Positions 52,778 through 62,848 of a stretch of DNA of 64,000 bases are shown here, piece after piece. Position numbers and translations under genes: made by a program. Origin of the DNA: an uncultured Prochlorococcus sp. (GTDB lineage: Bacteria; Cyanobacteriota; Cyanobacteriia; PCC-6307; Cyanobiaceae); the NCBI GenBank assembly GCA_902620895.1, contig CACNJU010000003.1, forward strand, positions 49,821 to 113,820, given 5' to 3'. Under the pieces are notes generated by a model that made no database searches, had not been told where the DNA came from, and worked only from the letters and a program-made list of their open reading frames with translations. The first letter of the stretch is position 1. Each line of letters opens with the position of its first letter.

Positions 52778-54256
52778 TTGAATTACCCTTTAAACACAAT
52801 TAATATAAATGCAATTATAAATTTAATGATAGATAATCATTCAAGTAAAAGAAATATTAATCTTGTAATTGGATTAGGTAAATCTGGATTTTGGGCTGCC
52901 AAGTATTTGAGAAGCATCAATAAGAGAGTAATTGTTTGGGAAAGTAAAGATGGGATAGAATTTTTAGAAAGAAAAACAGCATTAGAAGAACTTAACATCA
53001 TAGTTTCTCTAAATAAAGAATTTGTGTTTGAAGAAATTCAACCTTTTTTGAAAGAGATCGAATCTGTTGTTGTAAGTCCATCAATACCTTATGACCATAT
53101 AACTATTATTGAATTAAAAAAAAAGGGAATTAAGGTAATTGGAGAAATTAATGTTGCATGGGAAATTTTAAAAGACACAAATTGGATAGGTATTACAGGC
53201 ACTAATGGCAAGACTACTGTTACTCATCTACTAAGCCATATACTCTGTGATACTGGATTATATGCTCCTTTTGCTGGAAATATTGGTACACCTTTATGTA
53301 AGTATGCTCACTCCAAAAAATATGAAAAAATTGATTGGGTTGTAGCTGAATTAAGCAGTTATCAAATAGAAATATCTCCAGAAGTAAAACCTAATATTGG
53401 AATATGGACAACCTTCACAGAAGATCATCTTGAAAGACATAAAACACTTGAAAACTATTTCAACATAAAAAAAAGCTTGTTAGAAAAATCTGATTTTAGA
53501 ATTTACAATTATGACGATAAAAACCTGAGAAATCACTACGGTTCGCTATCAAGAGGGGTTTGGATAACAACTAGTTTCGACAAATCAAATTTTATTCATT
53601 GCGATTATTGGATAGATGAAAAAGCGTACATTGTTGAGAGAGGGAAGAAATTATTCAAACTTGAACATTTTTCTTTAAAAGGAATGCATAATCTTCAAAA
53701 TCTTTTATTGGTAATTGCAGCAGCAAGAAAAGTTGGATTATCTGGCAAGAAGATTAAAGATTCTTTATCTAATTACAAACAATTACCCCATAGGATGGAA
53801 ACAATTTATAAAAATAATGATCTGGAAATCATTAATGATAGTAAAGCTACAAATTTTGACTCATCTATTGCGGGAATAAGTTCAATTGAAGGTCAAATAA
53901 TAATCATTGCTGGGGGTAGATTAAAAGGCAATGAATATAGTGAGTGGATAAAAGTTTTAAAGAAAAAAGTTAAATGTGTTTTCCTTTTTGGAGAAAGCTC
54001 AAAAGTCCTAAAAATGGCGCTTATTAATGAAGGATTTAAAAAAAATATTTTTGAATTTTCAGAACTAAAAGAGCTTTTAAATTTTGTTTTTCATTATTTA
54101 CAAAATAATAGGGTTGGAACATTATTATTCTCACCTTCATGCTCTAGTTTTGATCAATTTAAAAATTATGAAGAGCGTGGAGATTATTTCAAGAAAATAA
54201 TAAGTGAAAAATTAAAGGTTAATAAATCCATTTTTTGTTCAAGTATCGTTTCGTAA
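52778..54256 (+). CDS. murD: UDP-N-acetylmuramoylalanine--D-glutamate ligase
   Basis: [35 protein letters not shown]...NDSKATN; start may be the internal Met at 52826. Confidence 0.95.
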   Translation: MNYPLNTININAIINLMIDNHSSKRNINLVIGLGKSGFWAAKYLRSINKRVIVWESKDGIEFLERKTALEELNIIVSLNKEFVFEEIQPFLKEIESVVVSPSIPYDHITIIELKKKGIKVIGEINVAWEILKDTNWIGITGTNGKTTVTHLLSHILCDTGLYAPFAGNIGTPLCKYAHSKKYEKIDWVVAELSSYQIEISPEVKPNIGIWTTFTEDHLERHKTLENYFNIKKSLLEKSDFRIYNYDDKNLRNHYGSLSRGVWITTSFDKSNFIHCDYWIDEKAYIVERGKKLFKLEHFSLKGMHNLQNLLLVIAAARKVGLSGKKIKDSLSNYKQLPHRMETIYKNNDLEIINDSKATNFDSSIAGISSIEGQIIIIAGGRLKGNEYSEWIKVLKKKVKCVFLFGESSKVLKMALINEGFKKNIFEFSELKELLNFVFHYLQNNRVGTLLFSPSCSSFDQFKNYEERGDYFKKIISEKLKVNKSIFCSSIVS

Positions 54257-54342
54257 TTTTCAGGTCGGTCATCACAACCGTTTACCCTCTAGCAAATATT
54301 CACTTAATTAGTTAAATTTTAATTATAAATTAACCACTAGCA

Positions 54343-54657
54343 ATGAGTGAATCTAACAATTTACCTCAAGCAATAAGTCATAAAAAATTAAGTTACTTGA
54401 TGCTTAAGGCACAAAAAGATTCTCATTTTTCTGATGAATTAGCAGAAATAGAAAGCCCTGAAAAAAGAGAATTTGAAGAGTTAATCAATAATTGGGAAGC
54501 TTCAACTAAGAAGGTAGTTAATGAGTTATCAAAAAGAAAAGAGAATTTACTAAAAGATAAATCACCAAATTCCTTAATTGCACTTGGTGCTATGGAAGTT
54601 CACCTTAATATGGCTTTGCAAGCCTTAAATGCTTTTAATAAAGGAGTTGATGGGTAA
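54343..54657 (+). CDS. conserved hypothetical helical protein
   Basis: 104 aa intact ORF with ATG start. Confidence 0.65.
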   Translation: MSESNNLPQAISHKKLSYLMLKAQKDSHFSDELAEIESPEKREFEELINNWEASTKKVVNELSKRKENLLKDKSPNSLIALGAMEVHLNMALQALNAFNKGVDG

Positions 54658-54669
54658 ATAACAGATAAA

Positions 54670-55404
54670 TTATAAGGAAGGCATCGAAAATAAGAGAAAA
54701 TCTAAGTTTTTTTCAGTATCTATAGAAACATCATCATAATAATTAACTTCAAAACCCAAGCCATCTCCAGATTCGAGAAATATATTTGAATTAGAGTCTT
54801 TACTTTTTAATAAAAGATTACCTTCTATTATTTGTATCCAATTATATTTATCGATTTTTAATGGCAATTTTTTTTCTTTAATTGGCTTATATTTACAACG
54901 CCATAAAGAGATACTTTGATTTAAAGAAAGCTTATTATTTTTAGCATCTTTGTAATTAAAAATAAGATTGTCCCACAACTTTTCATTTAATGAAATTTGA
55001 TCATATCGAGGTTTGATATTTTCTTTTTGAGGGTATATCCAAATCTGGAACAACTTACATGTCTCATTTTCTTCATTCTTCTCGCTATGAGAGATTCCAG
55101 TACCTGCAGACATAACTTGTACTTCATCTTTGTGAATTTTTCCAAGATTGTTTAACGAGTCTCTATGAGTTATTGCTCCTTTTGTTACGACAGTAATAAT
55201 TTCCATATTTGCATGAGAATGTGTATTAAATCCTGCATTAGGAGAAATAATATCTTCGTTTATAACTCTAATTTTCCCAAAATTATCCCATTTTGGATCT
55301 CTATGCTCTGCGAAAGAAAATGAATGCATTGAATGCAGCCAATCTCTTCTTGATAAAAATCTATCATCAGATTTTCTTATTTTAATAATATTAAAAACCA
55401 TCAA
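54670..55404 (-). CDS. pirin-family protein
   Basis: FAEHRDPKWDNFGKIRVINEDIISPNAGFNTHSHANMEIITVVTKGAITHRDSLNN...VQVMSAGTGISHSEKN. Confidence 0.92.
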   Translation of the reverse strand: MMVFNIIKIRKSDDRFLSRRDWLHSMHSFSFAEHRDPKWDNFGKIRVINEDIISPNAGFNTHSHANMEIITVVTKGAITHRDSLNNLGKIHKDEVQVMSAGTGISHSEKNEENETCKLFQIWIYPQKENIKPRYDQISLNEKLWDNLIFNYKDAKNNKLSLNQSISLWRCKYKPIKEKKLPLKIDKYNWIQIIEGNLLLKSKDSNSNIFLESGDGLGFEVNYYDDVSIDTEKNLDFLLFSMPSL

Positions 55405-55493
55405 AATTAAATAGAATAAAAAAATTCTAAATAATTAGAAAAATATTTGTAAAATTTTTTGATAAATTATTCTTAAAAAAGCAAATATTAAAT

Positions 55494-55622
55494 TTAAAAA
55501 TTTATTTTACTCTGAGCCTTACTAGCCTTTATCAATATTTTTTGTGCTTCGTCTCTTGTAAGGCATTTTTCTGCTTTTACATTTAAGTTTTTAAGTTTTT
55601 GCAGTTGCTTTGTGTTATTCAT
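55494..55622 (-). CDS. 42-aa small basic protein
   Basis: Hand translation MNNTKQLQKLKNLNVKAEKCLTRDEAQKILIKASKAQSKINF. Confidence 0.45.
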   Translation of the reverse strand: MNNTKQLQKLKNLNVKAEKCLTRDEAQKILIKASKAQSKINF

Positions 55623-55687
55623 AATTTAACTTGTTCTTAACTCTATTTTAACATAAGTTTAAATTAATCGCCTCTTAGACCTTGGCA

Positions 55688-56230
55688 TCAAATCGTTTTT
55701 ACAGCTTTGAGAATGGAATTATCAGAACAGTATAGAGGATGTATTGGATTATCTTTGATTGTTTTCTTAATTAAAAGCGGTCCCAAAGGATTATCAAAAT
55801 TATTTTTTCTGATTGAGTTATATTGCATTATTTTTTTTGATATTCTTTTATTTCTATTTAGAAATTTTCCTTTGTTACCCCAACCTAACCATAAATCACA
55901 ATTTTTATTTTCAGACCAGTGTTTTAAGTTTTCATAAATATGATTATTGTTTCGATAACCCACAGGGTTTTTATGTTTAAAAAGTTTTTCTGGTTTGCTT
56001 GAAATAAGAGCAAATAGATTTATTAATTTTACTTTGCCGTAATTATTATTTTTCGAAATTTTGATTATCTTTTTTGTTGTATTATCTAAGAAAACTTCAT
56101 CCGATAATGAGGGATTTAAACCAATAAATATAATTTCCTTTGTAGATTTAGAAATCTTATAACTTAAACTCCATCTATATAGTTTGTTAGCACTTATTAA
56201 ACAATTTCTTTCTAGAAATAAATTTTTCAA
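55688..56230 (-). CDS. DUF1643-like protein
   Basis: IIFIGLNPSLSDEVFLDNTTKKII...VKLINLFALISSKPEKL...LWLGWGNKG. Confidence 0.82.
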   Translation of the reverse strand: MKNLFLERNCLISANKLYRWSLSYKISKSTKEIIFIGLNPSLSDEVFLDNTTKKIIKISKNNNYGKVKLINLFALISSKPEKLFKHKNPVGYRNNNHIYENLKHWSENKNCDLWLGWGNKGKFLNRNKRISKKIMQYNSIRKNNFDNPLGPLLIKKTIKDNPIHPLYCSDNSILKAVKTI

Positions 56231-56718
56231 CCTAAACCTACACCTCTAGCCATAAGAGTGGCAAACAAGGGTATTGTTGCAAAGCCTACTAATTCAGTAG
56301 CAATGATGAGTCTGAACCTCTTAACTAGATTCTCAGATATTTCAGGTAATTTATTCTTACTTAATGGAATAGCCCATAAGATATATGTTGTTGTTGGATA
56401 TAAAGAAAGTAATCCCACCAAAATGTAAAGAGAAACCTTTATCCAAAACACAGGGTTACCTGTATAGAAATCTCCTCCTTGACCAAAATACTTAACACGC
56501 AAAATCCCAGTAACTAATATTGCAACTCCTGCTAAACCATAAACTACATCTGCAATTATCATTGAGATCGTCTCATTTCTATTGAGACCTACTTTGAGAG
56601 TCAATCTTTCAAACAGAAGAGAACCGAAACACAAAATAATTCCTAAATAATGAACATATGCTACTAATGCACTTTTAGCAATTTCACCTGTTAATAAAGT
56701 TCCAAATAACATGTTCAA
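56227..56718 (-). CDS. DUF2214-like four-TM membrane protein
   Basis: LVAYVHYLGIILCFGSLLFERLTLK...VYGLAGVAILVTGILRVKYFGQGGDFYTGNPVFWIKV. Confidence 0.8.
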   Translation of the reverse strand: MNMLFGTLLTGEIAKSALVAYVHYLGIILCFGSLLFERLTLKVGLNRNETISMIIADVVYGLAGVAILVTGILRVKYFGQGGDFYTGNPVFWIKVSLYILVGLLSLYPTTTYILWAIPLSKNKLPEISENLVKRFRLIIATELVGFATIPLFATLMARGVGLG

Positions 56719-56799
56719 GACAAAATTTATACAATCCTAACCACCAAATGAAGAATTTGTTTAGAAATAAATTAATAACTTAAAAGCAAGGTATTAAAT

Positions 56800-57549
56800 C
56801 TAAGACCCTAGATACCTTTTCTGGCCATCTTCATAAAAATCCTTTTTATTCCATACTTCGATTACATCTGGGAAATGTTTTTCCATACAATTATCACAAA
56901 CTCCATGACTGAATCTAATATCACTAATTTTCGAAAGATATTTTTCTAAATGCATCCAATCGCCCTCCTTATTTTTCACTTCTCTGCAATATGAGCAGAC
57001 AGATAAAATACCTTCCTGTTTGTGCAAGTTAGACAAAGCATCTAGCAAGTTCAATGACTTTTTTCTAAGCTCTAAAAATGAAACTATTTGCTTGGATAAT
57101 AATTCCATAATATTGAATTGTTGTGTGGTTAAATTTCCTGGCTTTCTGTCTATTACACAAAGAGTTCCAAGTTTATTACCATCACTATTTCTAAGGGGAA
57201 AACCTGCATAAAAACGAATCTTGGGGTCTCCTGTTACCAATGGATTATTTATAAACCTTTCATCCTGGAAAGCATCATGAATAATTAATGGACTATTTTC
57301 TTTTATTGCATGGGTACAAAAAGACCAATCTCTTCTAGTTTCTGATATTTGAAGTCCTATTTTGGATTTAAACCATTGTTTATCTTTATCTACCAAAGTC
57401 ATTAAAGAAATCGGCACATTACAGGTTGTAGCAGCAATTTTTGTAATATCGTCATAACATGATTCTGGCTTGGTTCCCAAAATCCTATATTCAGCTAATG
57501 CTTTTAATCTTCTTTCCTCTTCTTCTTTTTTTGATACAAGATTCTGCAT
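56800..57549 (-). CDS. GAF-domain protein with C-terminal CxxC...CxxC module
   Basis: GAF: ITKIAATTCNVPISLMTLVDKDKQWFKSKIGL...FYAGFPLRNSDGNKLGTLCVIDRKPG; tail VCSYCREVKNKEGDWMHLEKYLSKISDIRFSHGVCDNCMEKHFP. Confidence 0.88.
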   Translation of the reverse strand: MQNLVSKKEEEERRLKALAEYRILGTKPESCYDDITKIAATTCNVPISLMTLVDKDKQWFKSKIGLQISETRRDWSFCTHAIKENSPLIIHDAFQDERFINNPLVTGDPKIRFYAGFPLRNSDGNKLGTLCVIDRKPGNLTTQQFNIMELLSKQIVSFLELRKKSLNLLDALSNLHKQEGILSVCSYCREVKNKEGDWMHLEKYLSKISDIRFSHGVCDNCMEKHFPDVIEVWNKKDFYEDGQKRYLGS

Positions 57550-57668
57550 TAATCTTCACCAATAATTAAAACTTTAAAATTAAAGTTTCTCCAAAAAACT
57601 TTTTCCGTCTAATACTTAATAAAAAAAAGATAAACTTATTGATTTGTTACTTACTGATTTATTACTTA

Positions 57669-58913
57669 TTAATTTATTATTGATTGATTTAACTTTGAGA
57701 CTGCCATCCCAGCGATCCATCCACTTGTCCAACAATGTTGAAAATTAAATCCACCAGTGATCCCATCAACATCCAAAACTTCTCCAGAAAAAAATAACCC
57801 TGGACAAATTAAGCTCTCCATACTTTTAAAATTAACCTCATTAATTTTTACGCCCCCGGAAGTAACAAATTCCTCTCCAAATGGACCTTTGCCCGAAATT
57901 ATATATTTATCCCTCATTAGAGTATTTATCATTTTCTCTCTTTCATCCGCCAGTAAATCAGCCCACTTTTTCTCTTTATCAATACCTATTTTCTTTAATA
58001 AAAAAATCCATAATCTTTTTGTTAATAGTGGAACAGGTCTACTATTAATAAGATTCACCTTGCCTTTATTTAATCTTAAATAATTAATTTTTTCTTTTAA
58101 CTGCTCATAACTTAAAGAAGACCATTTAATGATTAAGTTAAATTTATATTTTTGGCTATAAAGTTCCCTTGCTGCAATTGATGAAAGTTTTAATACTGCT
58201 GGCCCACTAAACCCCCAATGCGTTATTAGTAAATCGCCTCTATTTTGAAAATTCTTATTGTTTAAATTAATTTCTATATCTATGCCCTTTATCGATACCC
58301 CACTACATTCATTCAAATTTGGTTCTTTTGTAGAAAAAGTAAAAAGCGATGGTACAGGTTTAACAATGGTGTGTCCAAGATTTTGAGCTAATTTATATCC
58401 GCTTGGATTACCTCCAGTTGAAAGAATAATATTTTTTGAAGTTACCTTTGCTTTTTTAAGACTAAAAATATTGAATATATTATCTGGAGTTTTTGAAATT
58501 TCTTTTACAAAAAATTTTGTTAGTATCTCTACGTTTTTTGATAAAGCACTTTTACTCAAACAATCAATAACATCTGAAGAAGAATTAGACACTGGGAATA
58601 CTCTTAGATCTTCCTCTATTTTTAATTTTAACCCTTTTTTCTCAAACCAATCGTATACATCTCCAGCAGCAAAACGATTAAATGATTCCAAGAGCTGAAT
58701 TCCACCTCTGGGGTAATTCTCAATTAGTTCATTAGGTATCCATGTCGCATTAGTGACGTTACATCTTCCCCCTCCACTAATCCTTACTTTCTCCATAAGT
58801 TTTGTAGTTCCTTCAAGAATTATTATTCTTTTTACTCCATTTTCAGCAGCAGTTATTGCTGTCATAAAACCGGCTGCACCGCCTCCAACAACTGCTAAAT
58901 CAAAAGGTTCCAA
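57669..58913 (-). CDS. FAD-dependent oxidoreductase, HI0933/BaiN-like family
   Basis: LAVVGGGAAGFMTAITAAENG, KVRISGGGRCNVTNA, FFSGEVLDVDGITGGFNFQHCWTSGWIAG. Confidence 0.93.
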   Translation of the reverse strand: MEPFDLAVVGGGAAGFMTAITAAENGVKRIIILEGTTKLMEKVRISGGGRCNVTNATWIPNELIENYPRGGIQLLESFNRFAAGDVYDWFEKKGLKLKIEEDLRVFPVSNSSSDVIDCLSKSALSKNVEILTKFFVKEISKTPDNIFNIFSLKKAKVTSKNIILSTGGNPSGYKLAQNLGHTIVKPVPSLFTFSTKEPNLNECSGVSIKGIDIEINLNNKNFQNRGDLLITHWGFSGPAVLKLSSIAARELYSQKYKFNLIIKWSSLSYEQLKEKINYLRLNKGKVNLINSRPVPLLTKRLWIFLLKKIGIDKEKKWADLLADEREKMINTLMRDKYIISGKGPFGEEFVTSGGVKINEVNFKSMESLICPGLFFSGEVLDVDGITGGFNFQHCWTSGWIAGMAVSKLNQSIIN

Positions 58914-59098
58914 AAACTTATTTTTTAATATGATTCAATCTGATAATAGCAAGTAGTTATAATGAAAAATTAGTCCAAAAACCATAAAAAAATAAATATA
59001 AAACTTTAAAACTCCATAATAAACAGCTACGATTCTCTAATTTTTAAATTTCTAGAAAAATCAACACAGTCGTTATTTTTATGCTTTAAGTTAATTAA

Positions 59099-59335
59099 AT
59101 GAGTATGTTATTTTCTTACGTTAAATATTCTGAGGCCAGTTTTCCTATGACTGGTCAATATACTGCTCTTCTTTTAATAACTTCTGTTATTTGGGTTCTA
59201 CTTTGGTTTGGATATAGACAAAATAAGATAAATGATGAGATCAAGAAAAAAGAAAAAGAAGAAAGAATTAATGCGAAAGCTCAAAGAAGAAAGAAGTTAG
59301 AGAGTTTGTACCCTACTAATAAAAAAACTGTTTAG
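59099..59335 (+). CDS. small single-TM protein with charged C-terminal helix
   Basis: 78 aa; one TM (YTALLLITSVIWVLLWFGY) then KKKEKEERINAKAQRRKK. Confidence 0.6.
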   Translation: MSMLFSYVKYSEASFPMTGQYTALLLITSVIWVLLWFGYRQNKINDEIKKKEKEERINAKAQRRKKLESLYPTNKKTV

Positions 59336-59354
59336 AATAGATATTTTAGAAAAT

Positions 59355-59453
59355 ATGAAAAAAAATAATTTCAACTCACTAATTCAGTACTTACCGGGGA
59401 TTTTGATTCTTATTTATGTATTCTTTTTAGCATTTACTCAATTTATAAAATAA
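59355..59453 (+). CDS. 32-aa single-TM microprotein
   Basis: Hand translation MKKNNFNSLIQYLPGILILIYVFFLAFTQFIK. Confidence 0.4.
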   Translation: MKKNNFNSLIQYLPGILILIYVFFLAFTQFIK

Positions 59454-59474
59454 AATTTTTAAAAATTATTCGTT

Positions 59475-60347
59475 TTGATTGGAATCCTCTCTGCTTTTGG
59501 AGCTGCTACATCTTGGACGTATGCCTGCTTTATTTGGCGCTCGCAAACTCAAAAATATAAATCAATAGATATTAATTTAATAAAAAATATAATAGCTTTT
59601 TTAATTTTTATACCTGCTTTTATCAATCTAAGTTCTACAACTGAATTAAAAAACATATTTATCCTACTAATTAGTGGAATAATAGGTATTGGTTTAGGTG
59701 ATACTTTCTATTTAAAGTCACTACAAACAATTGGCACAAGAAAAACTTTATCTATAGAAACTCTTTCTCCGTTAATTGCAGCTTTATCAGGGGAATTTTT
59801 TATTAATGAAAATTTAACAACTAAATCATGGGTTGGAATAATTATTGTTACGATTTCGCTATTCATAATTCTCAGAAAAGGTAACGATTTTAAAGAGGAA
59901 AACTCCTCTCTCTCAGAAAAAAATAACTTTAAGATTTTTGCTTTTCCTTTTTTATCAGTTTTATGTGCTGTTCTTGGAGGTCTTTTATCAAGGATGGTTT
60001 TCCTTCAAAGCAATTTATCTCCTTTTCTTACAACTGAAATAAGATTATTAGGTGCAATAATTTTTTTAATTAGTCTAAAAGGATTTAAGATTAATTTTTT
60101 CTTAAAAAACATAGACAAAAAACAACAAAAAAGATTTTTGATTTCAATACTTCTTGGAACAAATATAGGAATATTTCTACAACAAGTGGTGTTTAAGACC
60201 CTCCCCATAGGAGTAGGATGGGCTTTATTAAGCATATCTCCATTAATTGCCTTATTTTTTGCTGAGACTGAGGAAAGAGAAATTACCAAAAAAATAATAT
60301 TTTTTACTTGTTTTTTATTTTTTGGCTTAACATTAATAATTCTTTAA
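59475..60347 (+). CDS. EamA/DMT-family transporter
   Basis: 10-TM pattern, two EamA halves: AFGAATSWTYACFIWRSQ..., SIETLSPLIAALSGEFFINENLTTKSWVGI... Confidence 0.88.
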   Translation: MIGILSAFGAATSWTYACFIWRSQTQKYKSIDINLIKNIIAFLIFIPAFINLSSTTELKNIFILLISGIIGIGLGDTFYLKSLQTIGTRKTLSIETLSPLIAALSGEFFINENLTTKSWVGIIIVTISLFIILRKGNDFKEENSSLSEKNNFKIFAFPFLSVLCAVLGGLLSRMVFLQSNLSPFLTTEIRLLGAIIFLISLKGFKINFFLKNIDKKQQKRFLISILLGTNIGIFLQQVVFKTLPIGVGWALLSISPLIALFFAETEEREITKKIIFFTCFLFFGLTLIIL

Positions 60348-60424
60348 TCTCTGAGTTAATGTAAAAAATACTCATGTTAATAAAAATCAAATTAAATAAA
60401 ATTACCCTATAAACACTCAAAACA

Positions 60425-60541
60425 ATGAAAACATTAAAGAAAAAAAGACTCGGTACATTGGAAGTTTATATTATTTTTTTAAGCTGTATTTATGCAGGCT
60501 TTATAGGTTATAAATCTCTATTAAATGTTTTATTTACTTGA
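60425..60541 (+). CDS. 38-aa single-TM microprotein
   Basis: Hand translation MKTLKKKRLGTLEVYIIFLSCIYAGFIGYKSLLNVLFT. Confidence 0.4.
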   Translation: MKTLKKKRLGTLEVYIIFLSCIYAGFIGYKSLLNVLFT

Positions 60542-60796
60542 AATTAATTAATTCTTTCGAATGATTTAATCAACTTACCTCCATCTTGGTCATCATCATC
60601 ATTTGAAGCGAAAAATAAAAAAAATATTCCTAAAGAAGCTATAGATAGCGAAATTGATAATACAGAAAGCTCATCCATAAATTATAAATTTTTTTATGAT
60701 AAACGAAAAAAAATAAAAGACAGTAAAGAAATACACATTCTCGAAAATAAATATTTCTTTTATTTGTAAAATGAAAAAACACATCCGAACTATTTC

Positions 60797-61072
60797 GTGA
60801 AAGTTCTAATAACTTCCCCCTGTAGTGCAAGCGTAATAATTCAGTATGGAATAAAAAGTTGGCCTATTTGGGAATGTGAGCCAAGCAAATTTCAATGGAA
60901 TTACGATGATAAGGAAATTTGCTTAATAATTGAAGGTCAAGCGAAAATAAGTACCCAAAACGGTGACATTTACGAGATTAAAGCTGGAGATCTAGTTGAA
61001 TTTCCTGCTGGACTTAACTGCGAATGGGAAGTAACCAAAAGTATTAAAAAACATTATCGATTGGGTAGCTAA
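60797..61072 (+). CDS. small cupin-domain protein
   Basis: WPIWECEPSKFQWNYDDKEICLIIEGQAKISTQNGDIYEIKAGDLVEFPAGLNCEWEV; GTG start. Confidence 0.85.
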   Translation: MKVLITSPCSASVIIQYGIKSWPIWECEPSKFQWNYDDKEICLIIEGQAKISTQNGDIYEIKAGDLVEFPAGLNCEWEVTKSIKKHYRLGS

Positions 61073-61163
61073 ATTTAAGAAAAAAGATTTTTTCTTCTTT
61101 ACTGTTAAGTCAATGTAGATAAAATATGGTAAATAAATAATTTTCAAGAAGGAGACTAATATT

Positions 61164-61334
61164 ATGCCTTTTACTGATCAAGAATATTTTGAGGTTATTG
61201 AAAAAAACGAAATAGTAAAAAAGGCCTTTGAAAATATTAAGCAAATTTGCATTGATTTACAAAAACAAACAAATTGTCCTGAAGAGGATCTAAAAGATTT
61301 TCTTGAATTTATTTCTAAACAATGGAATAAATAA
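61164..61334 (+). CDS. 56-aa small acidic soluble protein
   Basis: Hand translation MPFTDQEYFEVIEKNEIVKKAFENIKQICIDLQKQTNCPEEDLKDFLEFISKQWNK; GAAGGAGA Shine-Dalgarno-like upstream. Confidence 0.55.
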   Translation: MPFTDQEYFEVIEKNEIVKKAFENIKQICIDLQKQTNCPEEDLKDFLEFISKQWNK

Positions 61335-61398
61335 TAATTAACAAGCCTTTTAGAGGCTAAATTTAAAATTTCAATTTAGTTTTCTGAGACAATAAATT

Positions 61399-61581
61399 CT
61401 AATCTAATTCCTTTTTTGGTTTTGTATTGATACTGGAAGTTCCCTTAGCAGCAGAAACGAAGAAAAAGAAGCCTACAATTCCTGATATACCAAATATCGC
61501 AGCCAAAGGATCAAAAGTGAAAGAAAACATAGAATTTATAAAATCAAGATAAATAATAGTTTTTGAATCAAAATTGTACAA
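61399..61581 (-). CDS. small single-TM hypothetical protein
   Basis: 60 aa ORF; TM DPLAAIFGISGIVGFFFFVSAA; true start may be the internal Met (MFSFTFDPL). Confidence 0.5.
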   Translation of the reverse strand: MYNFDSKTIIYLDFINSMFSFTFDPLAAIFGISGIVGFFFFVSAAKGTSSINTKPKKELD

Positions 61582-61812
61582 TTATTGTTAAGTATAAAAA
61601 ATAACAATTTCGCGTTCATAATGTCATTATTAGTTTCTCAGTAGGTTCAAGAAAATTATTATTTAAATTGATTTTGAAGAATAAAAATATCAATACATAC
61701 TCAAGATCTATTCGTGCGAAAGATAAAAAGTTTTTAAAAATACTTATAGAAATATTTAATAACACCACCTAGAGGAGCCACAATTATTGTTCCTTTAGAT
61801 TAATATTGAATT

Positions 61813-61995
61813 ATGACAGAATTGTATTCAGCCTCTTCCTCAATAAGTCCTTTTACAGCGTTACTTTGGTGCTTTTACCCAATTGCGATAGTTGTAATCA
61901 TTGAGTTACTTCTAGGGGGTAGTTTTGATGATGATAATAATGACGACCAAGATGGAGGAATGCTTATACCTGCATATTCCAGATCTAATATTTGA
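61813..61995 (+). CDS. small single-TM protein with Asp/Asn-rich tail
   Basis: MTELYSASSSISPFTALLWCFYPIAIVVIIELLLGGSFDDDNNDDQDGGMLIPAYSRSNI. Confidence 0.55.
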   Translation: MTELYSASSSISPFTALLWCFYPIAIVVIIELLLGGSFDDDNNDDQDGGMLIPAYSRSNI

Positions 61996-62043
61996 AATTT
62001 TTTTGAATTTTAAACAACAAACTCAATAAATAATTCCAGTGAC

Positions 62044-62184
62044 TTGACTAACAATATTGATACTACTCTTATTTCCCTAATTACTCTTTCCATTCTTATC
62101 ATTACCTTACTCTCCTGGCTGGTCTTAAGAACCCTTAAAGAAGGTAGAAAAGCTCTAACAGAAATAAATAAGGATAGATCGTAA
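62044..62184 (+). CDS. 46-aa single-TM microprotein (TTG start)
   Basis: Hand translation MTNNIDTTLISLITLSILIITLLSWLVLRTLKEGRKALTEINKDRS. Confidence 0.4.
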   Translation: MTNNIDTTLISLITLSILIITLLSWLVLRTLKEGRKALTEINKDRS

Positions 62185-62437
62185 ATATCTCAAAAATCAT
62201 TTAAAAATATAGGATTATCATTAAAATTATAAAAACTCTTAGATTTATAAGTTTTACTAACAAAAAAGATATATACCTAAAATTTAACAACTTTTCATTC
62301 TCAAAGTTTGCTAAACGCATAAAAAACTTAAATTAATACTAGAATTTGATTAAATCTTCTGATAAACAATTACCAATCTATTGATATCCCTTTTTTTGTG
62401 AAAGGTCCATTCTTTGTAATTCCTTTAATAAATAAAC

Positions 62438-62533
62438 ATGCATCTAAATTCTTTACTTTATATTTTTTCTATAACTTTATTAATTTATATAATGGCGCTT
62501 TTTTGGAGAGACTTGCCAAATCAAAAAAAGTAA
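62438..62533 (+). CDS. 31-aa single-TM microprotein
   Basis: Hand translation MHLNSLLYIFSITLLIYIMALFWRDLPNQKK. Confidence 0.3.
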   Translation: MHLNSLLYIFSITLLIYIMALFWRDLPNQKK

Positions 62534-62615
62534 ATAGATAATTAATATTAATTTTGTTGCTTATCAAAATAAATTGAGTTATTAATTTAATATTGGTTTT
62601 AATTTTTTTATATAA

Positions 62616-62780
62616 ATGCTGAAAGAATCTTCAAATAACAATAACAAAAATGTATTCTCAGAGATTTCAAGTATTGCAAAAGAAAAAATGATTTGCAAAG
62701 ACGGATTCTGTTCATTACCAAATCAAAATGAGATCCCAAAACAAGATTCAAATGATATGAATTTATTTGATCCTATTTAG
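62616..62780 (+). CDS. 54-aa soluble small protein with CKDGFCSLP motif
   Basis: Hand translation MLKESSNNNNKNVFSEISSIAKEKMICKDGFCSLPNQNEIPKQDSNDMNLFDPI. Confidence 0.5.
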   Translation: MLKESSNNNNKNVFSEISSIAKEKMICKDGFCSLPNQNEIPKQDSNDMNLFDPI

Positions 62781-62848
62781 TAAATAAATAATATTTTGAT
62801 AAATTGAAGATTAAATTGATAATGTTAAATTCATTGAATTTTTAATTT

